Assembly: GCF_000835495.1 (NCBI RefSeq)
Contig: NW_015622541.1
Span: forward strand, 4,898,001 to 4,962,000
Direction: 5' to 3'
Source: Cladophialophora immunda
Lineage: Eukaryota > Ascomycota > Eurotiomycetes > Chaetothyriales > Herpotrichiellaceae
DNA length: 64,000 nt
In this document: positions 33,109 to 44,720 of the stretch, one piece after another
Position numbering within the stretch: the first letter of the stretch is position 1
Layout: every line of letters starts with the position of its first letter
Program-made: the position numbers and the translations under genes
The notes under the pieces: model-generated
The model's input: only the letters and a program-made list of their open reading frames with translations
Database searches by the model: none
What the model was told of the DNA's origin: nothing

Positions 33109-33931
33109 ATGTCTTTCCGCAATTCGACCCCTGGAAACGAGGCGCTCACAAGTAGCGGGTTCAGTGACGCGTACAGACACATCCTACGTCTGGGCGGAGG
33201 TTGGGGAAATGTGAGGTGAGTGATGTTGCCGACCCCGTTCGACGAGGATTTTGCGAGTTCTAATCATATCTCTTTGGCGCAGTGGCCCGGGCATATTGTA
33301 GGTGTATCTTCCCTAAGAGGATAATACCCCTTTTCCGAATTCGAACACAGCATCTATCCTGGCCAGATACTTACTTGGCGTGTGGTGTCTCAGCATGGCG
33401 CGCGTCATCGTATCCGGGACATTGGGCTCGATTTTCATGGGCTTGAGCGGCGCCTCAATAGGCGCCATGGTCTTTGACACAGCCACAATCCCCTTTGTGG
33501 TGTCGGCGTGTGCTGGCTTTGTTCTTGGCGCGGTCGGTTTCTACCGCGACGCCGTGCGAAAGTCACAGCGAGCACTGGATCGGTTTCCGCAACTGCTCCA
33601 GCTGCACCTGGATTCCAACTTCCAACATCGCGGCTTCGACACCTGGGACGCCGCGCGCTTTCGAAGTGGTGTCTTCAGCAAAAGCTGGGTGTTGCAGAGC
33701 ATGCTTGTCGCCAGCTGGTTGACGGCAACTCGCGCAATCGAGGTAAGTGTGTCTCGTCCATCCGCGATCTCAGTGTCTCTAGGGCCTGGAGATCGGAGAT
33801 GTGAGCGTCATTGAGGAGATGTGGCTGACTGCGTATCGTGGATGCAGCGTATCTATGAAGCTGAAGAAGAACGTATTCTCCTACCTTTTACAGGCGCTGC
33901 GCAGGATGTAGAAGGCGTCGAGGGAGAATGA
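33109..33931 (+). CDS. Small membrane protein of unknown function
   Basis: Predicted 198-aa protein from exons 33109-33210, 33283-33301, 33351-33742 and 33848-33931. The second exon is only 19 nt. I accepted it because it keeps the frame and joins GGGWGN to WPGHIVASILARYLLG. Two hydrophobic segments (about 60-110, rich in Gly/Ala) look like paired membrane spans, followed by an amphipathic region with QRALDRFPQLLQLHL. I do not recognise the family. The last exon is acidic (YEAEEERI). The main exon alone is convincing, while the first two junctions are weaker. Confidence 0.55.
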
Positions 33932-34687
33932 GTCTCCAGCACGAGCAGGCGATGCAGGTGACAGTCGATACCAATGCTAGGGATAGTATTGTAGTTCATC
34001 CTCCCTGGAACCTCCCCTCTCAAGCTATCGACATTGGGTTAGAAGTGACCGGACAGGACGAGGGCAAGGACAATAGACATCGCGTGCCAACAGAGAGCAA
34101 TCGAACATCGTGATACCTGAACATCAACCCCATAGTGTCTTCGCGTATCTCAAGGAGGGACCTTCTCTCAGCAGCCTAGCATGTATTCCCTCGAGGGCAC
34201 ATGGTATTTGAATGGCGATATGTGATTGGCTCAAGGGCCTGCCCCACGTACTACGTCATAGCCCTGATAAGCATTGTCCTGGGCGGCCATTGGTGCCACT
34301 CATTTCGCCGGGACGATTTACCCCAGACGAAGCCAGTCAAAGGCGGGGGAGGAGCAAGCAGCCAACGAAGGGGACTGGACAGTCTTTGTTCCGCCTTGTC
34401 CGCCTCACATCACATGTGAAGGATGCCTAGGGGAAGGAAGCTGGGAGTTTGACTGCGAGGGGGGCGACCCAAGCTCCTCTCGTACCAACTCCCAGCTCAG
34501 CTCTTTGTCATCTCGCTTCACCTCTCTGGATGTACCCTTCTCCTTGCTATCTCTACCTATCACTTACCTCCATTTCCCAGTCGCCCTGGAACCCAAACAA
34601 TACCTCACAGCTGCAAGCTCTTCCCCTGGGCCATTATTACATCACTCATTCCCCCCAATTTAGGCAATCGGGAATAAACACCCAACC
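33932..34687. other. Intergenic, probable long 5' leader of next gene
   Basis: A 756-bp region. The part from about 34500 is strongly pyrimidine-rich on the plus strand (runs of CTCC and ACCT), as is usual just before fungal transcription starts. No gene was recognised. Confidence 0.4.
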
Positions 34688-35390
34688 ATGTCCTCGTCCT
34701 CATCCTCGTCCTGGCAAGACCGCCGCTTCATGTGGCAGACCGGCCGCGAAGTCCACGAAGGCCGCCGCATGTCTGGCTCCTCCGGCAGCGACAAGACTGC
34801 CGACTCCCCCGTCCTAACCAATGCTACCCCGGCCGCCGCTGCCGCCGCCGCCGCTGTCGGAACCACGCCAGCCCTCCCCGACTATCCCGTCGTGGACAAG
34901 AAGGTGCTCTCCAACCCGGACGCGTGGGGCGGCGACCGCCGATTCATGGGCATGGGCGGGAAAGAGGTGCACGAGCCCGCGAGGAGGATGAGCGGGTCGA
35001 GTGCAAACAAACCGGCTGAGTTGCCCAAGGCCAGCTCGCCCCCTGCGACTGGTTCCGGCGGAGGGATTGCAGCTGCGATTGCGGGCCGGAGGAGGGTATG
35101 TAACTACCTCCCTCCTCGAAAGTCATGGTCCCTTTTTCCTACCCCTAGTTATATCTCATAAAATACCCCCCGACTTTACCTCCACCTTGTGCAAACACTG
35201 ACTGACCCGTCCCTTGACCGAGTGATAGTCTTCCGCCTCCAACCAAGGCGGCATCTTCTCCGGCCTCATGGCAAACCGAGGCGTCCACTCCGAACGCCGA
35301 CAGAGCTGGGAGGACATGAAGAAGCCAGAAGGCTTCGGCGGGTTTCTGTCCGGGCTGGTCAACACAAAGCCCGCCGAGGAGAAGAAGTAA
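34688..35390 (+). CDS. Small Ser/Ala-rich protein with internal repeats
   Basis: Predicted 189-aa protein from exons 34688-35095 and 35229-35390; the 133-nt intron is in phase 0. After a Ser run (2-8), a motif W-x-DRRFM...EVHE...RRMSGSS occurs at about 9-32 and again at about 80-105. A degenerate third copy (RGVH, ERRQS) lies at 153-162 in exon 2. Between copies are an Ala run (about 49-56) and Gly/Pro linkers. The end has FGGFLSGLVNTKP. There is no signal peptide or membrane span. I do not know the family; the repeated RRMS/RRQS patches look like basophilic kinase sites (inference). Confidence 0.65.
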
Positions 35391-36028
35391 CACAAACATA
35401 GCAGAAACACAGGGGGGGCTGTTGTTGCAAGCGGGAGGGAAAAAGAGACAGATTGACAGATATCATATGTTGCCAGTGCATGTCCGAGATGTCTGGTACA
35501 GGCGTCTTGGGTCGAAGCAGGCCCAGACGGTTGATACTCGTGTGACTGTGGTGCAGTTGAGAATGATAACCACTGTGCCGCATGGTTATGGCGAGGTGGT
35601 AACGATATTGAGTTCGTTCTTGCGGGCCGTCGAGACCATGTGTGCTATCAGGTAGGCAATGGACATGGACAGGACGTGTTTTGATCCACCCCAGCATGAA
35701 AAGGGCTGAGATCACGACAAGGAAGAAAACCAGAAGCTGTATTACCATGACTACAGAATGAGAAATGCAACTTGGGCAGGTATGTCGGCGAGTTGCTTTG
35801 ACTGGTTCAATCTATGAGTCTCAGACCGAGTCTCTTTTACCTCCACAAGGCCTCTGTAGCTATTTTGTCGCCCTCCCTCATGGCGTCCTGTAAGGCTGGT
35901 TCTGTCTCATCTGGGTATCTTCGCAGCAGAATATAACGAATGAACAGCGAGCTTCAAGTTCCCCAGAATAGTCTTCGCACATCTTCTCGAGCGCTCTCTG
36001 GACCGAGTAGGATGCGTAGATTTGCCAA
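35391..36028. other. Intergenic between convergent genes, no gene seen
   Basis: A 638-bp region holding the 3' flanks of the Ser/Ala-rich protein gene and DUR3. A 129-codon minus-strand frame here overlaps the end of the former and looks like a shadow. Confidence 0.5.
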
Positions 36029-38423
36029 TCACTCGCCCTTCACCACCACCTTCTCTTCACCGTCCGGTGTCTGTTGTCCGCTCGACTCTTCACCTTCGAC
36101 CTCGGCCGGGCGTCCGTGCAAAGCAGGCCCTCTCTTTCCCGAGATGTCCAGAATGATGGATTTGACGGTGTGCACCATGGTCTTGCGGCCTTGCCAGAGC
36201 GGGAACAGGCCGACGCAGAAGGTGCTGCAGAAGAGCCAGAGGATGCCGACCACCACCCAGCCTACCAGTCGAGATTAAGATTAGCCAAGTGAATCAAAAC
36301 GAAGAAAGAGCAATTCCTTAACCCCAACGCACAACCCCGAGCCTAAACCTAGGAGGAAGTTGACGAAAACTTAATGCAGCGGGAACTTACCGGTAAAGAA
36401 CTTCTTGGAGAAGATATACCCAGTCCCATACATCGGCATGGGCCATAGCACCAGCATGGCAATGGTCATGAACCCGGTCAAGCTTCTCGAGATGATCGCT
36501 GCTTTGTTCAGCTTGGTTTGCTCGGCCGCTTCTTGTTCGGCCGTCCTCGCGGCAATCTCGCGCTGGATCTCCGTGTCCACGCTGGCGCGACGGATGATCT
36601 CCGAGTCGTCGCCCTTGCGGATTGCCCTCATGGACTCCCAGTTGTAGTTCTGTCGACCGAAGGCAAAGGTGAGGATAGGGACGAAAAGGAGCGGGCTGAG
36701 CAATGCGGTCACGTTACCCGCCAACATGGGATTGTTGGAGCCTGTGCAGTCGACATTAAGAACGCCGCACTCCCTTTTGGCAGTGACGAGCCAGGCGATC
36801 AAGGCACATGCGAAGCCTAGCACGGGAGCGCCGGCGGCGGCCTGCCAATTTTGGTCCTTCCACATCAGCGCCAGTGTTGCTGGGATGACCGCACTACTGA
36901 TGATACAACCCTTTAAGCGGATGCAGTTAGCATTGCATCATATAAATCAACCCAGTCAGGGACTTACCATGAGAAGGTAGAGGTAACCCATACTGACACC
37001 AGCATAGAACAATCCGGTCGAAAAAGAGGCGAGACAAACGGCATAGACAATACAGGCGGCATGGGACATTCGGATCAAGAATTTCCCAGACGCCTTGGGG
37101 TTGATGTAAGTCTGATAGATATCGTAGGTCCAGATCGATGAGACCGCAATGAGCTCTGCAGACGAGGCTGAGGTCACGGCCATGAAAACCAGGAGGAGAG
37201 TGGCGGCCGCTCCACCTTTTCCAAGAAGAGCAACGGCAGCGTAGGGGAGGACCAACCCTGCGCTGACATCGGCGTGGGACATGCGGTTCGGGAAGGTTGG
37301 GAAGACAGGGTTATTTTCCAGGGCTAGAGCAGCAAGACCCATAGTTGTCGCACAAAGCCACGGAATGGCAAACCACGAAAGACCACCCATCACATATCCA
37401 GGCAGTGCGTCGACTGGAGAGGCGGCAATGGCTTTGTTGTAATACCCGTTGTCCAAGAACACAGTCCCTGAATGAATTAGTAGAGGCTCTCAAGGTAAGG
37501 GCTAGGTATCGCACCAAAATTGCCGACGATGTTGATCACGAAAAAGATAGCTCCTTCTTGACTTCGCATCGTCAAATAGCTGCCGTCTTTGTTGCCAGAC
37601 ACCGGATGTCGTTTCGCGGCATCCACAAGAAGCTCCCAAACCTTGCCAGGTGAGCCAGCGACCTCGTTCGTGGCATAGGCGCTAAATGCGAAGACAAAGA
37701 TGATAACCAAGATGATAACCGTGTGGACATAGTCAGTTAAAAAGGTTGCCTTGATCCCGCCGAACATCGTGTATAGAACGACGCCCACCGGGAGGAGGAA
37801 GCAGGCTGCTGCTGTGGGTACTCCACATAGAGAGCTGGCCACAGCACTGCCTCCGGTCAAAAGCATAGCTGTTACAAGGATGTTCGTCATGAGGCCGAAA
37901 ACTAGGAAGACAATGTGTGTCACAACACCATATCTGGCTTTGATCACTTCGAGAAACGTATGCGCATTGGGTGCACGCCTCTTCAGTCTTGTACAAGGTC
38001 AATATCTGGGATGACTTCCGCATGGGCAACACTTACTCAATGGCCAACGTCGCAAACAACAAGATCTGAACAGTGGCTCCTGAAGCGTACCAGAATGGGC
38101 CGGAAACACCATACGAATAAGCCACACCCGAAGACTGAAGCAAAGTAGCAGCCCATGTCCAGCTAGACACGACGGCCGCAGCCACTAGACCAGATTTCAC
38201 GGTTCTTCCTGCCGTCGAGAATTCTTCAGAGGTTTGGACCTGAAAGGATATCAGTTTCGAAAGCAGTCTGGAGCAGGGCAAAACTGACTTCACCGTGATA
38301 TCTTTTCAGTGCCCATGTCGTCCCGATCATGCCCAAGGCAAAAGCAAACCCAAGGCCTAGGATGATGCCATATCCAAATCCTTTTGAGAGAGGAACAACA
38401 GCTGCTCCTGCGGCGTCTGACAT
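36029..38423 (-). CDS. DUR3: DUR3-type urea/polyamine active transporter
   Basis: Predicted 687-aa sodium:solute-symporter family member, the high-affinity urea importer of fungi (also linked to polyamine uptake in yeast). Six exons: 38423-38289, 38239-38037, 37987-37515, 37467-36968, 36910-36391 and 36261-36029, all phases consistent. About fifteen membrane spans are expected. Family text includes [112 protein letters not shown] and [10 protein letters not shown] split over exons. The C-terminal tail is hydrophilic and acidic. A good TATA box lies just upstream, and two GATA-type sites lie at 38848 and 38978, which fits nitrogen control but is near chance frequency. Confidence 0.93.
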
Positions 38424-41192
38424 CTTGAATCAAAGGTGCCTGCCTTAGGACACTAGTTACTGTATTTCGAAGCGGGCTTGGCAACAAAGACACAGACGGG
38501 GTATTGTGGCCGCACGGTGGGCTTCCTCGCTTTATATACTCCTAGGCTTACCGTTTGGTAAAATGAAGAAGCAGGCGGCTCCCAGCAAAAGAAAGTCTGG
38601 GGTCGTGGAGAGTACCTCATGTCGTCCACCTCACACGAGCACGCGATGGCTGGCGCTGAAAATTTTTCCTCCCCTTGCTGGCCCGATAACGGCATAAGGG
38701 ATGAGAGGCATGATACCTTCGATCCTCTGTGCGACCAAGCGAGAAGCTGGGGAGTCGGGTTGGCGTGGAGTGTTGGTAGAGTTGACCTGCATTCTGACGC
38801 CAGCTGCGGGCCCTAGATACCAACCCCCGTTGGCTAACTGGAAACACTGATAAGCACGACATGGATGGGATGGAGATATGCAGTGGAGTGGGAGGTAGAT
38901 CACCCGCTGGCCGTGACAAGTGTGGTGCAAGGCTTGTTGGGAGAGTGACAAGCCGATTGAAAAATTGCAAATCCATCTTATCAAGAAAACCAGCCTCGCT
39001 GATTGGCCTAGCGAGACCGTAATCGGGTATCTCCTCCTACACCTTCCTTTCCCTGCCACCCCAATGGAGACGGTGCAGTCTGCTTGGAGCCTCCCTTTAG
39101 CCTTTGTCAACGCTCGAAGTCATAGGTATACTGAAAAGGAACCCATTAGATCTGCGGGTCTATCATGGGTCGAGATAATTGGTGAAGCCGCGGAGAAGAT
39201 TTGCGGTTCATTCAACATCGGTTGGCGCCCCAGTTCTTTTGACACTGCACAACAGTGCTGTGTCTGTTTTAGAGTATCATCCATCGGATCAAAGATGCCG
39301 TGCAGTACATGTGAGGCCTCGGGCAGATACTGCAATCCTGAGACGAGTGGTCATTGGATCCTCAGGACTCGAGCCGCAGCAACCTAGGCGCAGCAAAATG
39401 CTTCTCCTCGCCCAGTTCTTGGAGGCAGCTGACCTACCTTGGTCGTTGGATGCATCTTTTTCAATCTGCAGAGCGATACCAGCCTCTGCGCGATTGGTGG
39501 ATCTTGGTGTTGACCTGAACAACATACCGTCTGGTCGCAGTAGCGTCCTCCAGACACGGGCTCGTCCTTGGCCCCAAGGCTGAATGATAAGCACGAACAT
39601 ACATAGATGCATGCTTCTCTCGTTCGAGACCTCCAATGAGGCACACTGCCTCGACGCGTTCTAGATGAGACCTACCGTAGCGAGCCTCGCTTTTCTTGAT
39701 AAGATCCGTGGGCCAAACTTCCAGACCATGCATGCGCAGGGATGTGCTGCCATCTGGTCGAAGGTGTTGAACCCAATGTCTGATTAGACCAGTCAAACAT
39801 CCAAACTCAGGGTTTACAACCCCCTGGGACAGGTGTATCGGGCAGGTTCTTGCGGGACCTGGTTCGGCGATTCAGGGTTCATGGCCAATGAATCAGTCGT
39901 GTTCGACGATAGCATAGCTCCTCCCGTGCTGCGGTTGCAGAGAACAGCCAATGAGCCGGATGGGATACATCGGGGCACAGGAAAGTGGTAGACTTCCATA
40001 GCTCAGCAACGGTTTGTCGAATCTTCGAAGTGAGCTGGACAAGCGAAACATTGCCGTTTCGGCCAGAGTCCAAGCAGGGTCACTTGAGATGGGGGTTCCT
40101 TCGCAACTTTGCCAGCTCGTAAATCGAAGTCAACATGTTCTCAAAATCCTTGGTTCTTTTCCCAGCCGCAGATGGCAGCAGATGCTTCTCTCCCACTCCT
40201 TCCTTTCCAGGACTGGCCTAAGGGCTGCCACGAATCATGGCCTGTGGTCGGCCGCGATAAGCAGGCCATTTCGATATCTCTGTCTGTATTCGGAGACCTC
40301 AGGGTAGACGGGCGTTTCAGGCGCAAGGTGAGAACTCTGCTTGTGGCTTTGCGTGCTACGGGTGCTCGGGAATGAAGCGAGGTACCTTGTGTCCGTGTCG
40401 TTTTCATATCCCGCCTCCATTCCGTCTCCGACAGGGACGGCGGTTGATGGCAGTCGAGTTCGCTTTTTAAGTAGCCTTCGTGTTTCTCTCCAGGACCCCG
40501 GTGGTCGGTCAGAGGCTCAAGGTTCAGAATGTCTGAAGGAACAGGTCGAGTCATAATACCATCTGGCTTTGGGAGTCTCGGCAGTTGAGCAAGCCAGCAA
40601 TGATTAAGCATGAGAAAGCAACGAACCTCTTCTAGACGAACTTGGCCATTGCAGCCGAACAATGTTGGCCCGGTCAAAGAGGCTATGCGGATAGACCCGA
40701 GGTGGCATGATTGCGACATATTGCAACAGACAACGAATTGAAAGATCGCTTTACAAGTCTTTTCTTCCGCTGAAAGGTTTTTCAAATGATCTGAATGGGA
40801 ATGGACAGGGAGGGATAGATGGCAGAATAGAGAGGGAGAGCAATTGGCTGAGGTCAAGGCAACGTCTGCGCTGTGCTTGGGCACACAGTATCCCGGGCAC
40901 TACACCGAAGACATTTGGTGACCACGCAGGACACTCTTGCCGGCGTGGCAGTGTGGTTTGTAAGATATTTTGATGTGTAGCACTCTGTCCAGCAGTGAAC
41001 ATCTGAACGGAAAAGCAAATGTCTTGCCAATTGCTGCGCGTGCAACTGTAACAGCCATCACAAAACAAGCTCAACCACTGCCTCGACCCGAAGATATGTA
41101 TTGACCTGTCTTTTCGTGCGATAAACTCCTAAGATTACAAAGGCGCAGCCATCCAACAAACGTTTGGCAGTCGATCCTTTTGGGGGTTTCTC
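38424..41192. other. 2.8-kb intergenic region without a confident gene
   Basis: Holds the DUR3 promoter and the 3' flank of the subunit g gene. A 247-codon frame on the minus strand (40884-40141) begins at GTG, has no recognisable domain and is not accepted as a gene. The rest contains only short frames. Confidence 0.45.
38531..38538 (-). promoter_or_regulatory. TATA box of DUR3
   Basis: The minus strand reads TATATAAA here, 108 nt before the DUR3 start codon. This is a near-perfect TATA element at a suitable distance. Confidence 0.6.
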
Positions 41193-41915
41193 TTAATGTT
41201 CATGATGGGGCTCGCCGTGGTATCCGACTATCTTCATTCTTCCAATCATTTCACCGACGGTGAAGAAACCCAACACCTCAGCGAAGACGATGCCGACAGT
41301 GGTCAGCTGGCTGCGGTTTGCGTTGCGAATGGTGCCAAGGACGGCGTCCGGGTTGACGGCTTTGAACGCAGAGCTTGCGCTTGACGTGATGGACGCCGGG
41401 TTCCGGAAGACGTTAATCAAAGGTTGGAAATAGGATTGAAATTGGGCCACAGAGCTGAGGAACGTCAGGGAGGCGTTGCAGACAATATTGTTTCCCAGTT
41501 TAGACTTACGGAGGAGCCATCTGTTGACCCTTGAAGACAATCCTTGCGAGCTCCCATCCCACGCGAGAGTAGTAGACCGTCGGCGGTATTAATGCTGCAG
41601 CCAAGTCAACAGGTGCCCCAACTTCCCATATAGAGTATTTTGCAGCATACATTCGACAAAGGAAATAACTCTTCCCGTTCTTCCGCCAACTCTGCTCAGG
41701 GCACTGTACGCGGAGGAGCCGACTTTGGAAATTGCGGAGCCAGCGGAGCTCGAAACACGGCTCAAGCCTTCTGACGCTTTTGACGCGACCTGCTTGGAGC
41801 TTTCTTGCACCTTTGCAGCGGCTTCTGAGGTGGTGGAAGCTTGTCTGAAATTGTTGCGGCGCAGGAGCAATCTGGACTGCCGGAGAAGGGCGCGAGAGGT
41901 GGGAGCTGCCGACAT
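41193..41915 (-). CDS. ATP20: Mitochondrial F1Fo ATP synthase subunit g
   Basis: Predicted 203-aa subunit g of the ATP synthase membrane sector, which helps dimerise the enzyme in the inner mitochondrial membrane. Exons 41915-41651, 41594-41510 and 41454-41193 join in phase. The N-terminus is rich in Arg and Ser (SRALLRQSRLLLRRNNFRQ), as in a mitochondrial presequence, followed by a Ser/Ala helix. Exon 2 supplies PPTVYYSRVGWELARIVFKGQQMAPPS, the typical subunit g core, and exon 3 has the membrane helix with VGIVFAEVLGFFTVGEMIGR, which includes the GxxxG-like packing face. The end is short and His-rich. This is a conserved housekeeping gene. Confidence 0.93.
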
Positions 41916-43052
41916 GGCTGCTGGAGCTCCTGAGGGAGCTTCAAGAGTAAAGAGAGAAGGGTGGTGAGTACGGCGGCGCACCTTCTCAAGCAGAGGTGAG
42001 TGTGTTGAGTTGCGGTGGTCAAACAGGACTGAGTGAAAAAAGAGCCAAAGCTGGTCTGAGGCCAAAAGTCCAAATTCAATGGGCCGGAAAATTTCGGGCC
42101 ATGCGAGCTGTTGATTGGCCAGACGGAGCAGCCTGGTACCTGGCCGGAAAAACTCTCGTCTATCAATTTGTTCTTCCGCCTCACGAAGCACAAAAAAGGA
42201 TGTGAAAATGTCATTGTTGACCGGCTCGGCTTCAATTTGTGCGCGTGGTCTCTATTGCTGTCTGGCTGTAATATGTTATGTCTTGTCGAAATGATCATAG
42301 AGATTCTGCCTGGGACTCCGATCTGTCAGATCCAGTCGCTCCTCCCACAAACCTCTCTCGCTCAACGGCCGCACGATTTGAACGCCCGTTTAGAAGAACT
42401 CTGCCCATTCTCTTGTATCGATTAACCGACCTCTTGTCTCATCCTCACCCTCACCCTCACCCTCACGGGTCTCAGCTCCCCTAGGCAAGCCAATACCGGT
42501 ACTCTGGATCTCGTACTAAACCTGAAACAAGCTGTTTAGGCCCTAAGTCCCCCCAGCCGAGTTCCCCGGGAACCAGGGAACCAACATGCCTTGAGCCCCC
42601 GAGCCCCTGCAGCAGATCTCAAAAGTTCGTCCATCATGAACTTGTAACGTGCTATTCCTCCTTTTTGTAGACCACACTTCTCCAAGCCATGCTCATCATG
42701 TAGAGGGCCGTCGCCACAGAAGACATCTTCGATTTGCAACAGTCTCTGAGCGGTGTGTTGGTTGGCGTTCTGGTTTCATGCCTGGGTGGTGGCTTCTTTG
42801 TCCTTTTCTGCCGATCGCTTCTGAACATGCGAGCTGTTGTCGGAGCGTGCACGGGTAACTGCTTGTCTTTGTATATGCTAAGTCACAGCTGTTGATCACG
42901 CTGGTGCTATTGACACCGCGGTTTTCTCACATTCGCCTCAATTCTCACTTGGCTGGGTCTCCAAGTCAACTCGATCCCAATCCGCAAAAACAGAAACTCC
43001 GAAACGCCGGCCAACAGCCAACAGCCAAGGCGACCAGGCCAGCGACAACATC
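41916..43052. other. Divergent intergenic region between ATP20 and the next gene
   Basis: A 1.14-kb region with promoters on both sides. It contains a (CCTCAC)4 repeat and short frames only. Just before 43053 the plus strand is rich in CCAA/CAAC text, usual for 5' leaders. Confidence 0.45.
42443..42466. repeat. (CCTCAC)4 tandem hexamer repeat
   Basis: Four exact copies of CCTCAC. It is not the fungal telomere unit (CCCTAA), so a simple microsatellite is the best reading. Confidence 0.95.
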
Positions 43053-44720
43053 ATGGCTGTCAAACATCGACAAGCTGCGTCTCAACCGTCTCAGCCTCAT
43101 CAACCCAACCCTCCACGTCGCTCGCTCAGGCAAGGCCTCAAAGATGTGTTCCTTCGAACTCTACGAAGGCCTTCCGAGCCCCAAGCTGGCACACCCTCCC
43201 TCGGTTCTGGCATATTGCGCCGGGCAGAATCGTCAGGGTCCTTTTTCCCGTCGACGACCACGTTCTCCTCCTTTGTCGAGTTGCCTGGGAGTCGATCTAG
43301 TCTCGAAGGGTACACCATCTCGCGCGCCATCCCTAATCGATTTCAGTCCACCACGCACGTATCGCCACGCAAATCGCCTGGACGACAGTCACTGCTTCCT
43401 GCCACGAGCCTCAGTCAGTTCAACCTCCACCAAGCGTACCTTCACCCATCTAGCGGTCCCCAACGAGCAGTCCACGATGCTATGTCGCCTTCGTTGTTGT
43501 CGGTTGCGAGTCGGCAAGCAAGTATGGCCAGTTTCTCTACCCTTTCCACCGTTACCAGCGCTTCGACACTGAGAATTCAGGAGTCTCGTGAGGTCCTTGC
43601 CCCAAGAAAAGGGGGGCTAGGTTCATATCAGAACCCCCAGGCACCGGCAGCCAAAGCTCGAACCAAGCACGTCTCGTGGCTGCACTCACCCACTGCAAGT
43701 TCTGTCTCGGTGGCGGACTCCGGAAGGCAGACTGACGATCCATCCGGGCTCAGATTGGTCGAGCATTTTAAGTCGTTTTGCATTCTCGACACCGCCATGG
43801 AGGGACTCCCCGTCGTCGCTACGTCCAAAGAACTTCGCTACATTTTTGAGGTCGGCGAACATTTCTTCCTTAACAATTGTGAATGCGAAGGCGCTTCGAT
43901 GGACATTGTGACCGGTCAAGATGCCGCAGGTGATCCAGTTACTCACCTCGTCTTATTCACACCCCTTATCATTCCCAGCAGTGGCCGCAGCCGATTCATG
44001 CTAGCTTGCCTGATCGACGTCACCCAGTTCATCAATGACACGGCGTCACTTCCGGAACTCGACCACGAGCTCGATGTGTCCACCATAGAAAGTGAAGTGC
44101 AAACACCGCTGCAGGATCGGAGGGACCTCTGCTGGACTGGGCGCACCTACAAACTCTCTGCCGAAGATCTTCTTGGCGGCTGTATGTTACCTGGCGACCG
44201 AGAAACGGTGACCAGACCACCCAAACACGTCGAGACGTCAGAGGATATTTGGCTGAATTTGGCGAATGAGGAAAGGAGCAGAAGATCGTCAACCAGGAAC
44301 ACATCCAGCTCGACCCCGAAGATCAGCCAGGTCGCAAGGTCAAATGCATCTCACACGTCGACAACCAGCAGTACCGTGGATGAGGTGTTGGACGAGTTTA
44401 TGAGCGACCTGCAGGAGCTCTATTCGGATTTCTTCCTTTTAGGCAAATCTCCGCTTGATGACACCTGCTTCGAGATCTGCAACGTCTCACCCCTACTCTA
44501 TTCGACGAGAGAATATCTCAACGGACACCTTTCTCGTACAGACGCACAGCAAATGGCTGAGTTAAGCGCATCTCTGGCCCGGGAAATGCCATTCAACATA
44601 CACGTAAAATGGGGCCCACAGGGACTGGACAAACGGATGTATTGTAGTCCAATGTACACGGCAAATTCCATCACGTGGATTTGTTTCCTCGTCGATTACC
44701 AGATGCCATTGATATGGTAG
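43053..44720 (+). CDS. Ser-rich protein with possible PAS-like domain
   Basis: Intronless 555-aa protein. Residues 1-215 are basic and Ser/Thr/Pro-rich, probably disordered, with many potential phosphorylation sites. Residues about 230-320 read as a compact alpha/beta domain (HFKSFCILD, LRYIFEVGEHFFLN, THLVLFTPLII, FMLACLIDVTQFI) whose order resembles a PAS fold, though the sequence evidence is weak. A Ser/Thr-rich linker follows (about 400-440). The C-terminal part (about 445-555) has LDEFMSDLQELYSDFFLLG, PLLYSTREYLNGHL and SITWICFLVDYQMP. The reading frame is long and coherent, so a real gene is likely. Function is unknown; a signalling or sensory role is a guess. Confidence 0.75.
   Translation: MAVKHRQAASQPSQPHQPNPPRRSLRQGLKDVFLRTLRRPSEPQAGTPSLGSGILRRAESSGSFFPSTTTFSSFVELPGSRSSLEGYTISRAIPNRFQSTTHVSPRKSPGRQSLLPATSLSQFNLHQAYLHPSSGPQRAVHDAMSPSLLSVASRQASMASFSTLSTVTSASTLRIQESREVLAPRKGGLGSYQNPQAPAAKARTKHVSWLHSPTASSVSVADSGRQTDDPSGLRLVEHFKSFCILDTAMEGLPVVATSKELRYIFEVGEHFFLNNCECEGASMDIVTGQDAAGDPVTHLVLFTPLIIPSSGRSRFMLACLIDVTQFINDTASLPELDHELDVSTIESEVQTPLQDRRDLCWTGRTYKLSAEDLLGGCMLPGDRETVTRPPKHVETSEDIWLNLANEERSRRSSTRNTSSSTPKISQVARSNASHTSTTSSTVDEVLDEFMSDLQELYSDFFLLGKSPLDDTCFEICNVSPLLYSTREYLNGHLSRTDAQQMAELSASLAREMPFNIHVKWGPQGLDKRMYCSPMYTANSITWICFLVDYQMPLIW

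Noticed and set aside
38848..38983. Two TGATAA (GATA-factor) sites upstream of DUR3
   Set aside because: Biologically plausible for nitrogen control, but the count is at chance level; not listed as separate features.
40141..40884. 247-codon minus-strand frame as a gene
   Set aside because: The left end is GTG, and the first internal ATG leaves fewer than 200 codons of unordered text.
42443..42466. Internal telomere repeat
   Set aside because: The unit is CCTCAC, not CCCTAA; it is a plain microsatellite.
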